From assembly GCA_027001895.1 (NCBI GenBank), contig JALTLP010000308.1, positions 449 to 10,981 on the forward strand: DNA of 10,533 bases, written 5' to 3'. The notes beneath the pieces are model-generated. The model had not been told where the DNA came from. It ran no database searches and saw only the letters and a program-made list of their open reading frames with translations. Both the position numbers and the translations under genes were made by a program. This DNA is from Chromatiales bacterium. GTDB taxonomy: Bacteria > Pseudomonadota > Gammaproteobacteria > UBA6429 > Thiohalophilaceae. This document shows, one piece after another, positions 5,664 through 10,533 of the stretch (positions within the stretch are counted from its first letter, which is position 1; the number at the start of each line of letters is the position of its first letter).

Positions 5664-8600
5664 TTATACCGCAGCCAGTTCAACAGCCTCGTCTACATCA
5701 ACTGCAACCATTCTTGAAACACCCGGTTCAGACATTGTGACACCGGTAAGATGCTCGGCAATTTCCATTGTTACTTTATTATGCGTAATAAAGATAAACT
5801 GGATACGATCCGACATATGTTTAACCAACTGCGAATACCTGCCAACATTGGCATCATCAAGCGGTGCATCAACCTCATCGAGCATACAGAACGGTGCTGG
5901 GTTCAGTTCAAAAATTGCAAACACCATTGCAACCGCGGTTAAGGCTTTTTCACCACCCGATAACAAGTGAATAGTACTGTTACGTTTACCCGGTGGGCGC
6001 GCCATAACAGTAACACCAGCTTCAAGAATATCTTCGCCGGTTAACTCAAGGTAAGCATGACCACCACCAAACAGGCGCGGGAATAAATCTTTTAACTTGG
6101 CATTAACCTTGTCGAAAGTATCACTGAAGCGAGTACGGGTTTCACGATCAATTTTGTTAATTGCATCTTCAAGTGTCTTAAGCGCTTCAACCAGATCTTC
6201 GTTCTGCGCATCAAGGTATTCTTTACGTTCGGATTCCTGTTCAAACTCGTCAATTGCGGCAAGGTTAATAGGCCCGAGTCGATGTATCTTGCCTTCGAGT
6301 TCTTCAACGATTGTCTGCCAGGCTTCTATATTGGCTTCTTCCGGCATTTCCTGAATCAATGTCGTTAATTCAAAACCGGCTTCAGCAACCTGTTCTTCAA
6401 TGGTTTGGCGACGAACTTTTTGTTCCTGCCAGCTAATTCGGGTTTGCTCAAGAACATTTCGCGCTTCTTCATGCTCCTGTTCTACCTGAGAGCGTAACTC
6501 TTCAAGCTGTTGCAATTTCAGTTCAATGTCTTCCATCACTTTACGTGCTTCAGTCATTTTATTTTCAATTTCAACTCGCTTCGCCAGTTGTTGTTCAATA
6601 TCTTTTGCCATTTCAGCAAGAGGTGCTTCGCCTTCGTCATAAGACTTTTGCAGCTCATCACGTCTTGAAACCAGTTGTTCAAGTTGTGATTCCATACGTT
6701 GCAAGGTTTGTTTGGTAGAACTTAATTCTGTACGTAGTGTTTCAACACGAATTTTAACTGTTTGTAATGCCTCACGATCTTCATTTGCTTTTGTGCGATG
6801 TGCTGCCAGTTGTTCATTGAAAGTATCGCGTTGTTGACTAAGCTCGTTACGCCTGGTTTCAAACTCAGCCATTTTATCCAGTGCATGTTGTAACTGACCA
6901 CGTGCTTCACTTGACTCATTCTGAGCCTGAGCTATTTTTTCTTTGGCCTGTTCATACTCTGCCTGCAGGTTTTGCTGGCGAGATTCAACCTGCTGACGGT
7001 TGTTTTTCTTCGCATTTAGCTGTGCCTGCACATCGGCAAGTTGACGTGTTGTTTGATTGAGTAAAGACTGGTGCGAGTCACGTTCAGCTTCAACATCTTT
7101 AAGCTGCTGTTGCTGCTGCGCCAGTTTTTCCTGTAAGTTTTTAACGTCGGCATCAAGGTTATCAATTCCCTGATGGAGCGTTTTAATTTCCTGTTCACGC
7201 TGGATAATACCGGATTCTGACGCATCACTTTTAACGTAACGAATCCAGTTCTGACCCAGCCATATCCCTTCCGGTGTAACAATGGACTGGTATGAACTTA
7301 AACCCGCTCGCATTGACAAGGCCTGTTCCAGTGTTTGCACGGCAATAACATTGCCCAAAACAGATTTTAAATCGTAGCTGGAGTTTACTTTTTCCAGTAA
7401 CGAATTTTCAGTTACGGTTGTATCTGTTTGTGTCGTCACTGTATCAAACAGGGCAACACTGCCATTTTCCAGGCTGGTTAACTGATTTGCCAGTGATGAC
7501 ATATCATCAATACAGACTGCTTGCAGGTAATGCCCCAGCACACTTTCAACAGCACGTTCCCAACCGGACTCTACGTTTAATTCTTCTGCGAGGCGCGGCG
7601 CATCAGTGAGTGCATGTGTATTCAGCCACTGGTTTAAATCTGAATCTTCTTTACCCAGTGCAGATTGCTGCAATGCTTCAAGTGAACTGCAACGACCACG
7701 TATAGATTGCAGATCATCACGTTTACTATGTAGTGCATTATTAAGCGATGTTATTTCTTCACGCGCTTCGGTAATTTGTTGTTGTGATGATGCCAACGCG
7801 CCCTTATGCGTTTCGGTTTCAGCATTAATGGATTTTAGCTGTTGTTCTAAAGATTCGATTTCCTGATTAAATGTTTCCGGTGAAATGCTGTGCAACTCCT
7901 GCTCAAGCTTTTCCTTACGTTGCATTAGTTCTGATATGGTTTTATCAAAGTTCTCAATACGGGTGCGTTGAACTTCAGCAGTCTGTGCCGGCTCCATGGA
8001 TTGTTTATTTAATTCATCCCATGAAGACTGCCACTGTTGCATGGCCTGCTCTGAGTCACTGAACTTCTGTGCCGAATTTTTTGCTGCTTCTTCGAGTTGC
8101 TCAAGTTGTGGTTCGAGTTCAGTACGTTCTTTTTCCAGGCTTTCAATACGCTGGCGATCAATATTGAGTTGCGCCTGCGCCTGATTAAGTTCGTTTTCGA
8201 CCTGACGAATATCATTCTGAATTTGCTGGCGACGTTCTTTAGCATGTTGAATAGACTGTTCTAATCGTGCGATATCTGAACCCACGCTGTAAAAACTGCT
8301 TTGCACTGTATTAAAAGCATCGGTTGCAGCGGTGTGTTCCTGCCGCTGCTTTTCTATATCGGCTTCAACAGCGCGTTGCTTTGCAACCACAGCTTCCGAT
8401 GCAATTTGTTGTTTGGTAATCAGTTCTTCAGTTTGTTCGTAATGTGTATTTATTTCCTGCCAGCGTAATGCCTGCAGTTGACCTTTGTTTAAACGTTCTT
8501 CTTCACGTAATACTTTATAACGTGCCGCGGTGCGTGACTGACGTTTTAATCTTGCTAGTTGTTTATCCAGTTCTTCACGCAAGTCACTTAAACGATCCAG

Positions 8601-9170
8601 ATTGTCTCGGGTGTGCTTGATACGGTTAACCGTTTCCCGACGACGTTCCTTATATTTAGATATACCTGCCGCTTCTTCCAGAAAAACCCGCAGCTCTTCC
8701 GGCTTTGCTTCGATAATACGGGAAATAGTGCCCTGTTCGATAATCGCGTAACTGCGTGGCCCCAAACCGGTGCCGAGGAAGATATCGGTAATATCACGCC
8801 GGCGGCATTTAGTGCCATTCAGGTAATACTGTGACTGACCGTCACGAGACACAACCCGCTTAACAGAAATTTCGTTGTATTTTGCGTACTCACCGCCTAG
8901 GGAACCATCGCTGTTATCAAACACCAGCTCGACCGAGGCCTGGCCAACCGGCTTGCGCGAGGTGGAACCACTGAAAATAACATCGGCCATCGAGTCACCA
9001 CGCAGGTGTTTGGCTGATGATTCACCCATAACCCAACGTACCGCGTCAATAATATTTGACTTACCACAGCCATTTGGGCCAACAACACCAATAAGTTTGC
9101 TTGGGAAAGGTACCGTGGTTGGGTCTACAAAGGATTTAAATCCGGATAATTTTAGTTTTGATAAATGCAT
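5664..9170 (-). CDS. smc: Chromosome segregation ATPase SMC
   Basis: The 1168-residue product is the core of the bacterial condensin (with ScpA/ScpB) that compacts and resolves sister chromosomes. The N-terminal head has the family start MHLSKLKLSGFKSFVDPT and Walker A GPNGCGKSN (31-39). Two long coiled coils (~170-505 and ~650-1000, rich in E, Q, R and L) flank the hinge (~515-645, containing GWERAVESVLGHYLQAV near 535-551). The C-terminal head has the ABC signature LSGGEK (1070-1075), Walker B FCMLDEVDAP (1094-1103) with the D-loop, and the switch histidine in ITHNK (His1130). All ATPase residues are intact. An in-frame GTG at 9203 would add 11 residues without family support or a ribosome-binding site, so ATG 9170 is chosen, although its own Shine-Dalgarno is also weak. 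It is the first gene of the smc-zipA-ligA operon and divergent from queF. Having SMC suggests a lineage that does not use MukBEF. Confidence 0.97.
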   Translation of the reverse strand: MHLSKLKLSGFKSFVDPTTVPFPSKLIGVVGPNGCGKSNIIDAVRWVMGESSAKHLRGDSMADVIFSGSTSRKPVGQASVELVFDNSDGSLGGEYAKYNEISVKRVVSRDGQSQYYLNGTKCRRRDITDIFLGTGLGPRSYAIIEQGTISRIIEAKPEELRVFLEEAAGISKYKERRRETVNRIKHTRDNLDRLSDLREELDKQLARLKRQSRTAARYKVLREEERLNKGQLQALRWQEINTHYEQTEELITKQQIASEAVVAKQRAVEADIEKQRQEHTAATDAFNTVQSSFYSVGSDIARLEQSIQHAKERRQQIQNDIRQVENELNQAQAQLNIDRQRIESLEKERTELEPQLEQLEEAAKNSAQKFSDSEQAMQQWQSSWDELNKQSMEPAQTAEVQRTRIENFDKTISELMQRKEKLEQELHSISPETFNQEIESLEQQLKSINAETETHKGALASSQQQITEAREEITSLNNALHSKRDDLQSIRGRCSSLEALQQSALGKEDSDLNQWLNTHALTDAPRLAEELNVESGWERAVESVLGHYLQAVCIDDMSSLANQLTSLENGSVALFDTVTTQTDTTVTENSLLEKVNSSYDLKSVLGNVIAVQTLEQALSMRAGLSSYQSIVTPEGIWLGQNWIRYVKSDASESGIIQREQEIKTLHQGIDNLDADVKNLQEKLAQQQQQLKDVEAERDSHQSLLNQTTRQLADVQAQLNAKKNNRQQVESRQQNLQAEYEQAKEKIAQAQNESSEARGQLQHALDKMAEFETRRNELSQQRDTFNEQLAAHRTKANEDREALQTVKIRVETLRTELSSTKQTLQRMESQLEQLVSRRDELQKSYDEGEAPLAEMAKDIEQQLAKRVEIENKMTEARKVMEDIELKLQQLEELRSQVEQEHEEARNVLEQTRISWQEQKVRRQTIEEQVAEAGFELTTLIQEMPEEANIEAWQTIVEELEGKIHRLGPINLAAIDEFEQESERKEYLDAQNEDLVEALKTLEDAINKIDRETRTRFSDTFDKVNAKLKDLFPRLFGGGHAYLELTGEDILEAGVTVMARPPGKRNSTIHLLSGGEKALTAVAMVFAIFELNPAPFCMLDEVDAPLDDANVGRYSQLVKHMSDRIQFIFITHNKVTMEIAEHLTGVTMSEPGVSRMVAVDVDEAVELAAV

Positions 9171-9243
9171 GCGCAGACGATACCGATCACTGGCCCAAGA
9201 CACAAGATTGACAGGGCAGTTTTTTTGCTTAAATCACAAAAAT

Positions 9244-9283
9244 ATTACAGCCGTGTTAATCTCACCCGGACGTAATTACAGCC
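9244..9283. repeat. 9-bp direct repeat ATTACAGCC, 31-bp period, upstream of smc
   Basis: ATTACAGCC occurs exactly at 9244-9252 and again at 9275-9283 (GGCTGTAAT on the smc-sense strand). The 31-bp spacing is about three helical turns, so two protein copies could bind the same DNA face. The second copy overlaps the 8-bp palindrome GTAATTAC. It lies 74-113 bp upstream of the smc start. A role as operator is only inferred. The rest of the 275-bp smc-queF gap shows no gene or RNA structure I can support. Confidence 0.4.
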
Positions 9284-9376
9284 AATTCTAAAAAGCCTGT
9301 TTAAGTGTTTGATTCCCGGTAGTTCATTCACGCCCCGACCGTGGCAACGGAAAATCAATTTTATTGACCTCTTTAC

Positions 9377-9405
9377 TTGATGTTGCCAGCACGCCACCGT
9401 AAACT
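9377..9405 (+). promoter_or_regulatory. Candidate sigma70 promoter for queF
   Basis: TTGATG (9377-9382, 4/6) and TAAACT (9400-9405, 4/6) are separated by exactly 17 bp, with a predicted start near 9412 and a ~34-nt leader. The match is modest. I find no preQ1 riboswitch in the leader. Confidence 0.3.
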
Positions 9406-9445
9406 TCGCGCTGATATTAACCTTATTCATACTTAAGCGACCACA

Positions 9446-9835
9446 ATGACCACACAGCCAAATCGTACCCTCGAAACTTTTGAAAACCCGATGCATGAAC
9501 GCGACTACACCATTCGCATTGATGTGCCCGAATTTACCTGTTTATGCCCAAAAACCGGCCAACCGGACTTTGCCACCTTACATATAGAGTACGTACCAGA
9601 CCGTCATTGTGTCGAATTGAAGTCATTAAAATTGTATGTCTGGTCATTTCGTGAAGAAGGTGCCTTCCATGAAGCCGTTACCAACCAAATCCTCGATGAT
9701 TTAGTCCGCGCAACCGGCCCACGCTTTATGCGCTTAACGGCGAAATTCAATGTTCGCGGTGGCATTTACACCAACGTGGTTGTTGAACATCGCCAGCCCG
9801 GTTGGGAAAGCCAGCCAGCTGTTCAGCTTCCCTGA
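9446..9835 (+). CDS. queF: NADPH-dependent 7-cyano-7-deazaguanine (preQ0) reductase
   Basis: QueF reduces the nitrile of preQ0 to the amine preQ1 with two NADPH, a cytoplasmic step of queuosine tRNA-modification synthesis. The 129-residue product is the short, single-domain (YkvM/B. subtilis) form of the tunnelling-fold family, not the ~280-residue E. coli YqcD form. The catalytic cysteine is Cys34 in LCPKTGQPDFA and the catalytic acid is Asp41. The family signature E-L-K-S-x-K-L-Y is at 57-64, followed by WSFREEGAFHE. The C-terminal RLTAKFNVRGGIYT segment is also typical. The ATG at 9446 keeps a normal N-terminal ENP segment; its ribosome-binding site is weak. It reads away from smc, and a sugar kinase gene follows on the same strand and in the same frame. 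No other queuosine genes are in view. Confidence 0.95.
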   Translation: MTTQPNRTLETFENPMHERDYTIRIDVPEFTCLCPKTGQPDFATLHIEYVPDRHCVELKSLKLYVWSFREEGAFHEAVTNQILDDLVRATGPRFMRLTAKFNVRGGIYTNVVVEHRQPGWESQPAVQLP

Positions 9836-9871
9836 GCGCAGGGCTTAATTGCCTGTTGTTCTGAAAATAGC

Positions 9872-10533
9872 GTGACGACCCAGAACACATCGAACACTTC
9901 AAAAATAAACACCCCTGCGTTTATGGGGATAGATGTGGGTACTTCAGGTATTCGCGCCATGGTTATCGACCAACAACACCAGGTGCTGGCTTCTAACACA
10001 AAAGCCATGCCCTCCCCCAAACAGCCGCAACCAGACTATTTTGAACAACAACCCAAAATCTGGCTGCAAACACTTCAGGATGTACTCACCGAGTTAGCAG
10101 CACAGTTCGACTTTAAACGCATCGCCAGCGTTTCACTGGATGCCACTTCCGGCACCGTATTGTTAACCGACAAACACAACAAAGCACTCACAACGGGGTT
10201 AATGTATAACGACCAGCGAGCGACTGAGTTTGTCGAGCAGATAAAACAACATGCCCCGGCCGATTCACCAACCTGCGCGGCAAGCTCCGGCCTTGCCAAA
10301 GCACTCTGGTTAATGCAACACACGGCAGATAGTAAGAATGCTTTTATTAGCCACCAGGCTGACTGGTTGGCAACCTACTTAACTCACCGGCCACAGCACA
10401 GTGACAGCAACAATGCTTTAAAAACCGGCTTCGATCCTTTGAGAAACAAATGGCCTGAGTGGCTCAACAAACTTGGGATACAAACTGAACAACTTCCACA
10501 AGTGAGCAAACCCGGCACGGTGATTAGCCCACT
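9872..10533 (+). CDS. FGGY-family carbohydrate kinase, N-terminal part (runs off window end)
   Basis: About 220 codons of the N-terminal ATPase-fold domain of an FGGY sugar kinase are visible. GIDVGTSGIRAMVID (residues 19-33) is the phosphate-1 loop, SLDATSGTVLLTD (near 88-100) follows, and MYNDQRA (111-117) is the sugar-site segment. This pattern resembles D-ribulose/xylulose-type kinases, but the catalytic Asp and C-terminal domain lie beyond the window, so the substrate is not assignable. The start is uncertain. GTG 9872 gives a 17-residue Asn/Thr-rich polar extension; ATG 9923 would begin directly at MGID, leaving almost nothing before the first strand. Neither has a clear ribosome-binding site. 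It begins 36 nt after queF in the same frame, so co-transcription or translational coupling is likely. There is no obvious link between the sugar kinase and queuosine synthesis. Confidence 0.85.
   Translation, partial: MTTQNTSNTSKINTPAFMGIDVGTSGIRAMVIDQQHQVLASNTKAMPSPKQPQPDYFEQQPKIWLQTLQDVLTELAAQFDFKRIASVSLDATSGTVLLTDKHNKALTTGLMYNDQRATEFVEQIKQHAPADSPTCAASSGLAKALWLMQHTADSKNAFISHQADWLATYLTHRPQHSDSNNALKTGFDPLRNKWPEWLNKLGIQTEQLPQVSKPGTVISP

Noticed and set aside
9171..9203. 11-codon N-terminal extension of SMC from GTG 9203
   Set aside because: The family begins at M-x-L-S-K-L-K-L-S-G-F-K-S-F. The extension has no Shine-Dalgarno sequence and no family precedent.
8875..9291. 138-codon plus-strand frame and other long plus-strand frames inside smc, zipA and ligA
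   Set aside because: They lie antisense to strongly conserved coding regions and show no recognisable domains or start signals.
9406..9445. preQ1 riboswitch in the queF leader
   Set aside because: The leader is short and lacks the stem-loop plus A-rich tail of the preQ1-I type. No longer pseudoknot of the other classes was apparent.
9245..9496. 83-codon minus-strand frame spanning the smc-queF gap
   Set aside because: It overlaps the start of queF antisense, has no family resemblance and no convincing start signals.

Overview
The window is an ordinary chromosomal housekeeping stretch of a gammaproteobacterium, with moderate to low GC content judged by eye. The clues are the smc-zipA-ligA cluster (zipA is essentially gammaproteobacterial), the ispZ-yciI-ppiC cluster and a yciV/rnm-type PHP phosphoesterase. 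An SMC protein rather than MukB argues against Enterobacterales and relatives. I cannot name the genus. I see no mobile element, CRISPR array, tRNA, rRNA or defence system.

Left part (1-2420): a PHP-domain phosphoesterase/5'-3' exonuclease, cut by the window start, reads leftwards. From a ~196-bp divergent intergenic region, ispZ (inner-membrane septation protein), a YciI-like small protein and a secreted parvulin-type peptidyl-prolyl isomerase read rightwards as a tight operon. The operon ends at a perfect 17-bp stem terminator that works in both directions.

Middle part (2442-9170): everything reads leftwards in the order smc, zipA, ligA and then a 52-codon gene for an Arg-rich basic protein. 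SMC compacts and helps segregate the chromosome, ZipA tethers FtsZ to the membrane, and LigA seals Okazaki nicks. These three sit together in many gammaproteobacteria. No terminator is visible after ligA, so the small gene can be read from the operon. It also has its own TATAAT box, and a near-ideal CRP-type palindrome overlies the -35/spacer region. This small gene with its regulatory site is the least explained part of the window.

Right part (9171-10533): a ~275-bp divergent intergenic region carries a 9-bp direct repeat spaced 31 bp apart. It is followed by queF (preQ0 reductase of queuosine biosynthesis) and the N-terminal ~220 codons of an FGGY-family sugar kinase that runs off the window. 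The kinase is in the same reading frame as queF, and no stop lies between queF's TGA and the kinase start.

I do not see a convincing new multi-gene system. The leads worth following are the small gene with its CRP-like site, an unusual second hydrophobic segment in ZipA, and the queF/kinase junction.
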